Positions 33,501 to 41,098 of a DNA stretch of 64,000 bases are shown piece after piece; the first letter of the stretch is position 1, and every line of letters starts with the position of its first letter. A program made the translations under genes and the position numbers. This DNA comes from Saprospiraceae bacterium (lineage in GTDB: Bacteria > Bacteroidota > Bacteroidia > Chitinophagales > Saprospiraceae), in NCBI GenBank assembly GCA_041392805.1, contig JAWKLJ010000001.1, forward strand, positions 1,240,001 to 1,304,000, read 5' to 3'. The notes beneath the pieces were generated by a model. The model ran no database searches. It saw only the letters and a list, made by a program, of their open reading frames with translations, and had not been told where the DNA came from.

Positions 33501-35674
33501 ACTTTAGCTAAGCCGTCTCCCCCCAGAGACACATGCAATTCATCATCACACGTGGCTATCGGCGCCGTTTTATCCGCCATCCTAAATGGACATTCAACCA
33601 CCGTATGGTTGCCACAGTCGTCTTTTACGGTGTACCTAAAATAGTGCAAACCAACCGGAATTCTACTGACATAACGAGGCGCCCCATTGTTGGGAACATT
33701 GGCGAGGATCAAAGCAGGTGCGCCAGGGCTGAGGTAAGTAACGACCTGAGTGGTCACCTCCCAGTTTTCGGAGCAGTTATCTTCTATCGTTGCATTGGGC
33801 ACCCAAAGACTACCCAAACAATCAAATGGGCCTACCTGATAAACCAGGGTGTCGCCATTGGCTCCATTGGTCGGACAATAAACCGTTGGCGGCGTGACAT
33901 CGCCTATTTTTATGGTTTGAAAAAATTCGAAAGGCTCGGATGGGTTACACCAATCAACTACCCGCCATTTACGGACAAATTGATGGGCGTTATCACAAAT
34001 TTCAAAAAGGGGCGTATCTTCATAAAAAACCGCTAAATTACAATACTCCTGGGCTATTACATAAGTGCCAAAAGCTGTTTCCACCCTCGGCCAACCCGTA
34101 AAATCTGGATGAGGGTAGCCTGCACTAGTCACAGGGTATTCCATATCACAAGCAATGTAGGCGATGCCATCAGGTTGCACTACTTGTGCTATCGTTGGCG
34201 ATTGTATATACAAGGTTTGCTCACAACTACTCCTATTTCCACTGGGGTCAGTAGCCGTAAACTGACGGCTGATGATCACCTCTTCACAATCTGCATTTGA
34301 TACCATCTGATCTGTAATACAAATCTCTACTGGCTGGCAATTTTCTATAACGCCGCCATGCCATTCTTCTTCTCCTTGGTGAGGGTAGCCAAATGGTGTC
34401 AACCAATCAAGCAGTGCCGTCAGTCGCTCCGCAGCTAACGCATCTTCCGGATACACGACAGTGCCATTAACATCCAATTGATAACAATGCGGGGTACCCG
34501 CTGGCAGATGATTGATTAATAGGCGATCTCTATCTGTACAAACTACCGTTTGCGTTGTAATAGCAGGGCATTCCAATGCCGGAACCTGTGTATCCAAAGC
34601 GTCTAGGTAACCGCTACAAGAGAAAAAATGATCCGCTGCAGGAATAGGTTCAAACGACCAATCAGAAAGCAAAAGTGAAGCATCTGAATAGTTATCCTCC
34701 TGCGTTCGCAAGGCTATGATCAACAAAGCCCCACCGGGTAAGACCTCATCCAAGCTATTCTCCTCGCTGCTATTCGCCGTATATAATACTTCTACCAGGC
34801 CATTTTCATGTGCCAGATAAACCATATAAAACGGACCTCCCTCCGCAGCGGTGGTATAAGCCCAATGATAACTCAAGTGCCCACTCGCCGGAACCTGTAT
34901 CATGGCGATGGCCTGGCTTTCACCTACTGGATTTTTTATGTCTAAAGTCAATTGACCGTTATCCCACTGTAAGTCCCCCGCCCCAGCAATGGATGTCTTC
35001 CAATTGTTTGGCACAAAGTGACCCTGAAAACCCGCTGTAGGCAAATAATCCTGGCGTGTAATACTGTATTTAAACACCCCTGCCCCGTCGAGAGTAGCTC
35101 CGTTTTCAGGGTTTTCATCAGCTATTTCTATGGTGAAATCAGTAGCAGTCAGGCAGCCAAATTCTCCCTCCAAAAGCATGTCGGGTGTAACCAACACCTG
35201 GCAGTTATCACCTACTGGCAATTGCAGGGTATCAAGGCAAGCCAGATGAATTTCGGGATAGCTTTCGCTGGAAAAAGAAATTTGGAATGATGCTTGTAAT
35301 GGCTCTTCCGAGGTAAGTGCAAGCGATAAATTGATTTGATAATCCCCTGCCGGAGCCATAAAGGCGTAGGTGGTCTGCCCAGCATGTTCAAAAACAGGGA
35401 ATACCGCTACGTTTTCAGCTGGTGTGACCTCAATAGCGAGCGGAGCACTCGTCGCACAGTCTGTTTGAATGCCAGCTTCAAAATAAACCAACCCAACCAC
35501 CGATTGACAAGGGTCTATGGTTTGTGAGAGGTCCGAGTTGGGATATAATAATACCGTTTCGCAGGAATATAAATCTCCTTTCTCCCAGGTTTCGCTTGCG
35601 AAAGTTGGGTAGTAGCTAACTCCTAGTAAGAGTATAAGTAACCTTGTTGCATTCTCCGTCAGTCCTCGCTTCAT
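30578..35674 (-). CDS. Large secreted protein with dockerin-like, cohesin-like and T9SS sorting domains
   Basis: A protein of 1698 residues with an N-terminal signal peptide (RLLILLLGVSYYPTFAS). The long middle part has repeated cysteine-rich segments with DKTAPIATC and DLSGNRSSC-like motifs, resembling HYR/Ig-like domains common in Saprospiria surface proteins. Near residue 1300 there is a carboxypeptidase-regulatory-like beta-sandwich (VSGTIRTETGVPV). Near 1371 lies a dockerin-like calcium loop (DVNNSGNITTLDL), and at about 1475-1600 a cohesin-like domain. The last about 85 residues start LQNSPNPFSGRTNITF and end KMIHLIKN, a typical T9SS type A sorting domain. It is therefore expected to be exported and anchored at the cell surface. 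It is transcribed in the same direction as the giant adhesin 692 bases downstream, perhaps as a functional partner. The ligand is unknown. Confidence 0.88.
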   Translation of the reverse strand: MKRGLTENATRLLILLLGVSYYPTFASETWEKGDLYSCETVLLYPNSDLSQTIDPCQSVVGLVYFEAGIQTDCATSAPLAIEVTPAENVAVFPVFEHAGQTTYAFMAPAGDYQINLSLALTSEEPLQASFQISFSSESYPEIHLACLDTLQLPVGDNCQVLVTPDMLLEGEFGCLTATDFTIEIADENPENGATLDGAGVFKYSITRQDYLPTAGFQGHFVPNNWKTSIAGAGDLQWDNGQLTLDIKNPVGESQAIAMIQVPASGHLSYHWAYTTAAEGGPFYMVYLAHENGLVEVLYTANSSEENSLDEVLPGGALLIIALRTQEDNYSDASLLLSDWSFEPIPAADHFFSCSGYLDALDTQVPALECPAITTQTVVCTDRDRLLINHLPAGTPHCYQLDVNGTVVYPEDALAAERLTALLDWLTPFGYPHQGEEEWHGGVIENCQPVEICITDQMVSNADCEEVIISRQFTATDPSGNRSSCEQTLYIQSPTIAQVVQPDGIAYIACDMEYPVTSAGYPHPDFTGWPRVETAFGTYVIAQEYCNLAVFYEDTPLFEICDNAHQFVRKWRVVDWCNPSEPFEFFQTIKIGDVTPPTVYCPTNGANGDTLVYQVGPFDCLGSLWVPNATIEDNCSENWEVTTQVVTYLSPGAPALILANVPNNGAPRYVSRIPVGLHYFRYTVKDDCGNHTVVECPFRMADKTAPIATCDDELHVSLGGDGLAKVSTEQVDEGSWDECGIDKMEVRRWYNTDSACTDTEAAYGPWGDFVELGCCDVDSLIKVELLVTDLSGNRSSCWMNVLVEDKELPICTPPHDKNVFCDELPYYENNEIPVTVLQELFGIPELSDNCMASWTELVPEIDLDQCGEGKITRMFRVEDAHGNVAGGLCRQVIQVGLSHYYDIKFPKDARAECGLPAPDTIMTREVGCDLLAVSVKDERFNISPDACFLVHRTYRVINWCEYDGESDPIVISRDEDCDGEVGEEAVWVLNRRGTTYIDIDNDENNSIPAEGTKDEQCDGSSNPEGYWRTTPSNGFWEYTQVMEIYDHTPPAVFFAPPPPFCSFNNITCKAPVEYFFLVFEACSPFDISFEIFYDENFDGVLDEDVPTEGIDGEYPKFRILREYPIGSHAFVVFATDGCGNMSRTNLPFEVVDCYIDAPICINGLAVELSPVAPGTDADGDGTADSGAVVIWATDFLTRISNDCLGPLEYSINRVGEETIRAQSSLVLTCDDMPSVAVEIYSWDHAGNPYMVQLDGSVGGPNFDKCETYILVQNNLEVACSETARVSGTIRTETGVPVVGSNIMLSSNTEAPQATTTGSGGVYELRNLQTGYDYTVTPHWDEHPLNGVTTFDLILITKHILGVALLDSPYKLLAADVNNSGNITTLDLISLRRLILGIDETFVNNTSWRFIDDNYVFPNDRNPWAHIFPEGVSLNNLNQIEAANIDFTGLKIGDVNHSVGMTYTSQEAVDTRAEEGVNLSITNVTFQKGETIRVPVYLSSREALQGFQFSLRFNANALALETMHGRLLEPGHWGTPHLAEGELNVSWNMPNADIMTFGEEGMLLFEMVFTTKTNGALMEHLTAGGFTPSEAYGLEEETIGINLRFEEGNGDVPLTVRLQNSPNPFSGRTNITFYLEEENLVQLAIFAANGQLLYKEINTYGKGAHQVSIDGTDWPSGVLYCQMTTPRGVWSQKMIHLIKN

Positions 35675-36416
35675 GACTTAAACCGATTGTGTTTATATGA
35701 ATTGGACTATTCCCTTCAGCCCTTTTGTGAAAATTAAAACAAAAATGTACGGATTCACAATTGCAGTTTCCTTAGCGATAGGTAAGTACTGTCTTACCTG
35801 ACAATTATCCTTTTTTGTACTAGCTACAACTGAAGACATAACCGCTTGGGTGGCTACAGCGACCAGTTTTTGCTTGTCAAACAAAACGCCAGAGAAAGTT
35901 ATTTTTTAGTTTTATTTTGACCAATACAAAATCTATTCCGCATAAGGGAGTGCAGAAATTAATGCATAGACTTGTTGGCCATTAGGAATGTAGATGCTCT
36001 AATTTTTCCACGCAAAAAGGAGGGGGGTGGTGATTTAATCCAAAATCTGCCGGAAAAATAGTGAAAATTTATATAAAACTAAAATACAATGTGAAAAATA
36101 ACGGGGAGTTTAGTGATTTTCATTTAGTGTCCGGTAAATTCATACTCTTTTTTAGCTTTTAAGTTGCAGCATCCTTTATTTTTCTCTCCACATTCTGTTA
36201 TAATGATCTCAAAAAATCCTTCTCTGACAATTTTGGCACTCAAGTTAACGTGAGGCCATCCGCGTGAAGCTTTAGCGGAGGAGCAAAGAAGCGGTGTCTT
36301 TTGCTTCCACTTGACTCAAAAGCGCCAAAATGGTCAGCGTACCAAAAAATAAGGGATATAGCCTTTCCCCGACAATGAAGTGTGCCATTAGATGATTACT
36401 TTTGAGAAAAATCTCC
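35675..36416. other. Divergent intergenic region
   Basis: A spacer of 742 bases between the leftward T9SS protein gene and the rightward DUF2141 gene. It contains one copy of a dispersed inverted-repeat element (36221-36343) and otherwise AT-rich sequence. Short open frames on the minus strand (for example 35693-35884) have no recognisable features and are not supported as genes. Confidence 0.5.
36221..36343. repeat. Dispersed inverted-repeat element, copy A
   Basis: The left arm tctctgacaattttggc and the right arm gccaaaatggtcagcg are near-complementary. The interior ends with gtgtcttttgcttccacttg followed by actcaaaagc. The same interior and right arm recur at 54821-54911, and as a half copy in the opposite direction at 57010-57042. 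The element has no coding capacity and looks like a MITE- or REP-like repeat. Confidence 0.65.
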
Positions 36417-36887
36417 ATGACTGTGACAAAAAAATATTTCAACTTATGCTTATTGGCCTTTTTATGCGGGGTTGTCCTCCTCCTTGGTTTCACCCCTCAC
36501 GAAAATAAAGACAAAGGACAATTGGTGATCCAAGTTGATAATATAACCCAAAACACCGGCATTATATGGGTGGGCATTTATAATTCTGCCGAAAACTATT
36601 TGGTGAAAGAAAAAGCAATTGTTGAGGGAATTAAGGTTATTAATACCGAACCCCAAAAATTAGTGATTGAGGACCTCCCCTATGGCACTTATGCAGTGGC
36701 CCTCTTTCACGACATTAACGCGAACGGCGAAATGGATCGAAATCTCCTTGGCATCCCCTCTGAACCCTACGCCTTCTCTCAAAAACCAAAATCCAAATGG
36801 CGGATTCCTAAATTCGAAGAAGTGAAGTTCACTTTTTCTCACCACCAACAACAACTCCATACAACACTCATCAAATGGTGGCAATAG
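36417..36887 (+). CDS. DUF2141 family secreted protein
   Basis: A small exported protein of 156 residues. An N-terminal signal peptide (LCLLAFLCGVVLLLG) is followed by one compact beta-rich domain with the family hallmarks: a start near QLVIQVDNI, the central YGTYAVALFHDINANGEMD and a terminal FSQKPKSKW segment. DUF2141 proteins are common periplasmic or outer-surface proteins of Bacteroidota; their biochemical role is not established. I chose ATG 36417, which begins directly with the signal peptide, over an in-frame TTG at 36402. It is followed after 42 bases by a LytTR regulator in the same direction, which may be cotranscribed or may use its own promoter at the end of this gene. Confidence 0.85.
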   Translation: MTVTKKYFNLCLLAFLCGVVLLLGFTPHENKDKGQLVIQVDNITQNTGIIWVGIYNSAENYLVKEKAIVEGIKVINTEPQKLVIEDLPYGTYAVALFHDINANGEMDRNLLGIPSEPYAFSQKPKSKWRIPKFEEVKFTFSHHQQQLHTTLIKWWQ

Positions 36888-36901
36888 TCTAATGACTTTT
36901 G

Positions 36902-36909
36902 TATTTTTG
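36902..36909 (+). promoter_or_regulatory. Candidate -7 promoter element for the LytTR regulator
   Basis: TATTTTTG matches the Bacteroidota -7 consensus TAnnTTTG exactly and lies 20 bases before the regulator ATG. The expected -33 TTTG about 19 bases upstream is poor (tggc), so this is a weak call. Confidence 0.3.
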
Positions 36910-36929
36910 ATCCAACCCAATCTGGAACG

Positions 36930-37697
36930 ATGAAAATACTCATTATTGAAGACGAGTTTCCCGCAGCTAAGCAACTTCAAAAACTGATTCTTCGCTACAA
37001 ACCTAAAGCCAATATCCTCAACGTTATTGATAGTGTCGAAATGGCCGTTAACTGGTTCAATACCAATGCTTCTCCAGACCTGATTTTCATGGATATTCAG
37101 TTGGCCGATGGCCTCAGCTTTGATATCTTTAATCACACCAAAGTAATGGCGCCGGTTATTTTTACCACTGCATTTGACCAATACACGCTCAAGGCTTTTA
37201 AAGTGAACAGCGTAGACTACCTGCTAAAACCTATCGAACCGAATGAACTACAAGCCGCCATCTTGAAATTCGAACAACAGTTCGCCCAAGATTCCGCTGT
37301 TGACCAAGTCCTCCTTCAGCACCTTATGCAGTCGATTAATAAACCAATCTATAAAGAAAGATTTCTGCTGAAAATAGGTCAGCAACTCTCTTTTGTCCCA
37401 ACGACCGATATCGCTTATTTCTTTTCAACAGATGGAATAGTCTACATCAAAACCCAAGAAGGCAAAAAACATCTACTTGACCAAACACTCGATCAACTCA
37501 ACCAGGAACTCAATCCTGCCTTTTTCTTTCGGATCAACCGCAAAACCATCATTAGTATCCATGCTATTTTAAAAATTCATCCCTATTTTAATAGTCGGCT
37601 CATCCTGGAAGTTTCCCCAAAACCCGATTTTGACCTTATTGTTAGTCGAGACCGCGTGGGTGATTTCAAAAATTGGCTGGACGGACAGACTTCATAG
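36930..37697 (+). CDS. LytTR-family response regulator
   Basis: A two-domain DNA-binding response regulator of 255 residues. The N-terminal receiver domain (about 1-120) has the acidic pair E7/D8, the phosphoacceptor D55 in LIFMDIQLADG, T80 and K100 in VDYLLKP. The C-terminal LytTR domain (about 150-250) contains the family core (FFRINRKTIISIHAI and NSRLILEV), which binds direct repeats in target promoters. Partner kinases of this family are usually LytS/YehU-type histidine kinases encoded next door, but none is present in this window, so this is an orphan regulator here. The ATG at 36930 starts the canonical MKILIIEDE receiver sequence. Its targets are unknown. Confidence 0.93.
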   Translation: MKILIIEDEFPAAKQLQKLILRYKPKANILNVIDSVEMAVNWFNTNASPDLIFMDIQLADGLSFDIFNHTKVMAPVIFTTAFDQYTLKAFKVNSVDYLLKPIEPNELQAAILKFEQQFAQDSAVDQVLLQHLMQSINKPIYKERFLLKIGQQLSFVPTTDIAYFFSTDGIVYIKTQEGKKHLLDQTLDQLNQELNPAFFFRINRKTIISIHAILKIHPYFNSRLILEVSPKPDFDLIVSRDRVGDFKNWLDGQTS

Positions 37698-37939
37698 CTT
37701 ATTAATGTAGACTATGAACCCATCGCCTAAGTATTTTTTAACAACTATCCCAAATATTATTCCTCCCTTTTACGTTTATAGTAATATTATTTCAACTAAG
37801 GCTAAAAAAAGCTAAACATCTTCTTTTCAGCTTGAAACAAATTCATATTACGCAAAAATACATTTGTCTAAGTCCTTTTTTTGTGCAAAATTTGCAGCTT
37901 AATTTTAGCTTTTCTCCAATAAACCTTTTAAGTTATCCT

Positions 37940-38071
37940 ATGAACCGAGAACATCCTGAAAAGCCAATTCCTCAAGACATTGTTATTGCATTCGTTATTT
38001 TCCTTGCCTGTATTTTGTTTTCTATTTTTTATCAAGTGAAAACAACCGGCGGTATTGTCGGACTCTACTAG
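37940..38071 (+). CDS. Possible small single-pass membrane protein (43 residues)
   Basis: A short open frame starting MNREHPEKPIPQDI with one hydrophobic helix (IVIAFVIFLACILFSIF) and a short polar tail. The frame is open farther upstream to 37832, but that part is AT-rich and lacks protein-like composition, so the ATG at 37940 is preferred. The charged N-terminus and single clear transmembrane helix look real, but no family is recognised. Confidence 0.4.
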   Translation: MNREHPEKPIPQDIVIAFVIFLACILFSIFYQVKTTGGIVGLY

Positions 38072-38233
38072 TTTGGAAAAGAACCAAGAATCAATGCAAA
38101 AGGAATAGGCAAAAAACAACTCTTCTCTGATCTATTTTGTGGCCAAATGAGGGTGAAAGACCTTCGCGCTCAATTGACGCATACGTGCCAAAAAGATCAG
38201 CGCAACAAGATTCCTTGGCTGCAACCAAAAAAA

Positions 38234-38260
38234 GTTCGCTGACCATTTTGATCAGCGAAC
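38234..38260. repeat. Hairpin related to the dispersed inverted-repeat family
   Basis: A perfect 9-bp stem, gttcgctga and tcagcgaac, encloses a 9-base loop. On the minus strand its core reads caaaatggtcagcgaac, close to the right arm of the element at 36221-36343. Confidence 0.5.
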
Positions 38261-38575
38261 CTGATTTGTTTCCTTCCTTTCCAGTAGTTAGGAACCTTCC
38301 GTGGACATGTCCTTTCCGAACATATTTTAATTCACTAGGTAACGTGAGGTTTGCGATGAAGGAGTCCGCCATTAGCAGATTCGGCGTTAAAAAACAGTCT
38401 GAAACGAAGAGCCCGCACAAAAAACTGTTTGAGCTTCGAAGCAACCAGACTTAGCTGTAAATAATTGAAAATCAACCATGTTTAAGTGATCACCCAAACC
38501 CAATGGCGAGTTTCTTTTTGTGCAACGTAGTGGAAGACTGTTTTAGCCGAAGATGCGTCAGGCGGCGGTTTTGGC

Positions 38576-38601
38576 TCCACCTTTTCCCGCGAAAAGGTGG
38601 A
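38576..38601. repeat. Perfect 11-bp stem-loop
   Basis: The arms tccaccttttc and gaaaaggtgga enclose a 4-base loop. It is not followed by a T tract and not close to a gene end, so it is not called as a terminator. Confidence 0.6.
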
Positions 38602-38805
38602 AAAGCAAATGTTGTTGCCAAGTATCCTGGTAAAACCCTGTCACCCTAGCCTATAAAAGACCACAAGTACGCAAACCTGACGTTAGGTAGTAAATAATTC
38701 AATCAACCTCAATCGTGGACATCAGAATTTTACAGGAAACAGGTCGATTTTTCAACGCCCGCTCTCCAGAAAAAATTTATCCATCCAATTAATCCACATC
38801 ATACC

Positions 38806-40362
38806 TTACATAGACTTCTTACCGGCTTTCTGTTCTTCTTTCGATTTCAGCTTTTCCTTCTCCTTTAGCTTGAGCTTTTCCTTTTCTTTGTAAATAGAAG
38901 GAACAGGTGGAACTGACGGAACCGGTGGCGATGGTGGTACCATAGCCAGATTAGGTGGGCTCGGCCAACTTTGCGCTGCTGGCGCAGGAGCTACAGGAGC
39001 TGGAGGTGGCGCAGGTGGCGGCGGTGGCGCAGGGGCAAATTCGCTTAAGGGCATTGGCGCAGGGACAGCCGGTAATGGCGGTGGCGACGGTGGTGGTGGC
39101 ATATCAGCAAGCAGCTGTTCTACCAATTCTTCGTAAAGTCCAAAGTCCGTTGCCTCAATTTTTTCGCCGTCAATCGTCAAGGCCTTGATTTCCCTATCGG
39201 CGACTTCAGCGTCCACCTTTTTCTCTCCTTTTTTATTGATACTAAAATGTATTCGCCCCTTAGGCAAGGTGTCCAACGAAGACTCCTTCGCTGAAGCAAT
39301 TTCAATAGGGGAGCCGCCAGGTGGCAAACTGGTAACGACGGGGTCTTCCAACGAAGGGCGGAAGGACTCCTTACTCAAAGACATGCAACAGAGGGCAATG
39401 AGTAAAAGCATTGTGATCATTAACTTTTCCATAGCACTTGAATGTTTAAGCGATGGATGAAGAATCCGTTGAATTCGTCTGAGCAAGCTGTTTCTTTGGC
39501 TAAAAAGTGTCATGGCTAATCCATGCCGAACTAAGTCATTTTGCTGCAATTTCAGCAAAGATTTGGCATAAAGAAGCGCATTACCACTTAATGCAACTGC
39601 TAAATCATCACAGCAATTCTCGCGCTCAACCCGAATCATAGCGGAAATCCACCAAACGCCAGGGTTAAAATAAAATAACACTTCTATGATCGACTGTATC
39701 ATATTCAAAAGAAAATCTTGCCGCAGGATATGCCCTAATTCATGTAGTAAAACAGCTTCTACCTCCGCTACTGTTAACTGGTTGATGGTACCAAAGGGTA
39801 ATAGGATGAGGGGCTTAAAAAAACCAATTACGACGGGCACCTGTACTAGCGAAGATTGTTTCAGTTGTACCCTTCGACTGATTTTCATGCGTTTGCTTAG
39901 CTGGCTAAGCCTTTTCTCCCATGCTGTCTCTAATTCGCTTATTCCCCGATACCGCAATCGCCGTAGGTAAACCAGCCCTCCCAACAATCGCAAGCTGAAA
40001 ACAGCAAAGCCTAACAGCCAGCCAGCAACGATCATAGGAAGGTGTGTCTCGAAATAAAGCAATTGCTCTTGCCAAAAAGTCCATTGAATAGGAGCCGTTA
40101 CCTGCCCGCCCAATGGAGCATCTCCTACCCCATCCAAAATCATTAGGTATAAGCGGTAAAAATTCATTACAGTAATAGCCATTAGTCCAAAAAGACTATA
40201 TAATGTCAAACGATACCGCCATAGTGCCGACTTCCTTGGAAAAAACGCCAGTACAAAGGCCAAACCAAGCGCTAGCATGGTTCCTTGCCACAACGAATGC
40301 AATACTGTCCAGCCCAAAGCCTCCACAAATGGTCCAGATAATAATGGAAATAGCATTTTCAT
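38806..40362 (-). CDS. M56 family (BlaR1-like) membrane metallopeptidase
   Basis: A protein of 518 residues with four hydrophobic segments in the first about 320 residues and a zinc-peptidase motif HELGH near residue 208 (VLLHELGHILRQDF), on the cytoplasmic loop as in BlaR1/MecR1. It lacks a penicillin-binding sensor domain. The C-terminal part is periplasmic and unusual: a proline-rich stretch (PPPPPAPPPAP) followed by a charged K/E tail. In characterised BlaR1 systems the activated peptidase inactivates the BlaI repressor. The repressor gene lies immediately upstream, about 170 bases away and in the same direction, so a repressor-protease pair is inferred. The sensed signal is unknown; nothing in the window ties it to beta-lactams. 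Confidence 0.9.
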   Translation of the reverse strand: MKMLFPLLSGPFVEALGWTVLHSLWQGTMLALGLAFVLAFFPRKSALWRYRLTLYSLFGLMAITVMNFYRLYLMILDGVGDAPLGGQVTAPIQWTFWQEQLLYFETHLPMIVAGWLLGFAVFSLRLLGGLVYLRRLRYRGISELETAWEKRLSQLSKRMKISRRVQLKQSSLVQVPVVIGFFKPLILLPFGTINQLTVAEVEAVLLHELGHILRQDFLLNMIQSIIEVLFYFNPGVWWISAMIRVERENCCDDLAVALSGNALLYAKSLLKLQQNDLVRHGLAMTLFSQRNSLLRRIQRILHPSLKHSSAMEKLMITMLLLIALCCMSLSKESFRPSLEDPVVTSLPPGGSPIEIASAKESSLDTLPKGRIHFSINKKGEKKVDAEVADREIKALTIDGEKIEATDFGLYEELVEQLLADMPPPPSPPPLPAVPAPMPLSEFAPAPPPPPAPPPAPVAPAPAAQSWPSPPNLAMVPPSPPVPSVPPVPSIYKEKEKLKLKEKEKLKSKEEQKAGKKSM

Positions 40363-40384
40363 TCCTTATTTTTTTCAGAGCTTG

Positions 40385-40530
40385 TTTGGAGGTCGCTTTT
40401 GGAGATAAAAAGTGTCAATTTTTTGATGAGACAAGGCACTTTTTGAAGTTCATACCCTTAGGTACGGACGAAAAAAGTAACGCAGAATCATCGAAAAAGG
40501 GATATTTTTTAGCCCAATGGGTGACCTCCA
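40385..40530 (-). promoter_or_regulatory. Nested inverted repeats between the repressor and peptidase genes
   Basis: The outer arms are tggaggtc (40387-40394) and gacctcca (40523-40530), the latter directly after the repressor stop. The inner arms are aaaaagtg (40407-40414) and cacttttt (40437-40444). The fold could attenuate or stabilise the transcript between the two genes. Confidence 0.4.
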
Positions 40531-40532
40531 GA

Positions 40533-40916
40533 CTAGCTCTCAGCTTCCTCCTGCTTTTCAATAATCGCTTTTATCGCCTCCAACTCCTCTTTTGAGGCAC
40601 GGTGCTGACCAAGGGCTTGTAGCACCAACTTAACAGCCGAACCTCGAAAAGCCGTATCAACAAATTTATCCAATAGACTGCGTTGGGTCTCATGTTCGGA
40701 AATCGCAGGCGTATAAATATGCGTCCTACTGTCTGTATTCCGCACAACTAAACCCTTCTCAGACATGATCTGCATCAATTTTAAAGTCGTCGTATAACCA
40801 ACTTCGCGGTCATTGTTCAACTGGTCATTGACAAAACGAACCGTTGATGGACCATTTTCCCATAAAATCTGTAGAATCGATAATTCCGATTCTGTTGGTC
40901 TTGGCAATAAATTCAT
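40533..40916 (-). CDS. BlaI/MecI/CopY family transcriptional repressor
   Basis: A winged-helix repressor of 127 residues. The start (PRPTESELSILQILWENGP) is the classic BlaI/MecI signature, followed by the recognition helix region YTTTLKLMQIMSEKGLV and a C-terminal dimerisation helix bundle. I prefer ATG 40916, which places the family signature at the N-terminus, over TTG 40922. Three palindromes TACGAA-N4-TTCGTA lie 17-90 bases upstream and overlap a good promoter, so autorepression is likely. The neighbouring M56 peptidase at 38806-40362 is the expected antirepressor. Homologues in other bacteria control beta-lactamase or copper-export genes; the target here may simply be this operon and possibly the divergent lipoprotein gene at 41099. 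Confidence 0.93.
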   Translation of the reverse strand: MNLLPRPTESELSILQILWENGPSTVRFVNDQLNNDREVGYTTTLKLMQIMSEKGLVVRNTDSRTHIYTPAISEHETQRSLLDKFVDTAFRGSAVKLVLQALGQHRASKEELEAIKAIIEKQEEAES

Positions 40917-40932
40917 AAACAATCAAGTTATA

Positions 40933-40948
40933 TACGAAATGGTTCGTA
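40933..40948. promoter_or_regulatory. BlaI-type operator, site 1
   Basis: tacgaaatggttcgta, an interrupted palindrome with 6-bp arms TACGAA/TTCGTA. It lies just downstream of the -7 element of the repressor promoter. Confidence 0.8.
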
Positions 40949-40951
40949 CTA

Positions 40952-40982
40952 CAAACATATACGAAATGATTCGTAAATGCAA
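40952..40982 (-). promoter_or_regulatory. Promoter of the blaI-like/M56 operon
   Basis: On the minus strand, TTGC (40979-40982) is followed after about 19 bases by TATGTTTG (40952-40959), an exact match to the Bacteroidota -7 element TAnnTTTG. The spacer is occupied by operator site 2, so bound repressor would block the polymerase. Confidence 0.7.
40960..40975. promoter_or_regulatory. BlaI-type operator, site 2
   Basis: tacgaaatgattcgta, a perfect TACGAA/TTCGTA palindrome. It sits inside the spacer of the promoter at 40952-40982, 27 bp from site 1. Confidence 0.82.
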
Positions 40983-40989
40983 CTTTAGA

Positions 40990-41005
40990 TACGAAATGAT
41001 TCGTA
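40990..41005. promoter_or_regulatory. BlaI-type operator, site 3
   Basis: tacgaaatgattcgta, identical to site 2 and 30 bp from it. It is upstream of both the repressor promoter and the start of the divergent lipoprotein gene, so it could serve either. Confidence 0.8.
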
Positions 41006-41098
41006 TTTTAACATTTAAACGACCCGTCGAAAAAAAACTTTCATAAATAGCTGTTTTCGTATCTTTACCAATTATTTATTCCATTTAACAAAAAACCA

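Larger units (their letters stand above)
38072..38805. other. Long intergenic region with two hairpins
   Basis: Two overlapping open frames on opposite strands (about 38091-38444 minus and 38137-38454 plus) have low-complexity, non-globular translations and no recognised domain, so neither is called. The region contains a hairpin at 38234-38260 (gttcgctga/tcagcgaac) related to the dispersed element arms, and a perfect 11-bp stem at 38576-38601. It may contain decayed sequence of unknown origin. Confidence 0.45.

Noticed and set aside
38137..38454. Plus-strand frame of 105 codons and the opposing minus-strand frame 38091-38444
   Set aside because: The two overlap head-on, neither has a recognisable domain, and the region contains repeat-like hairpins.
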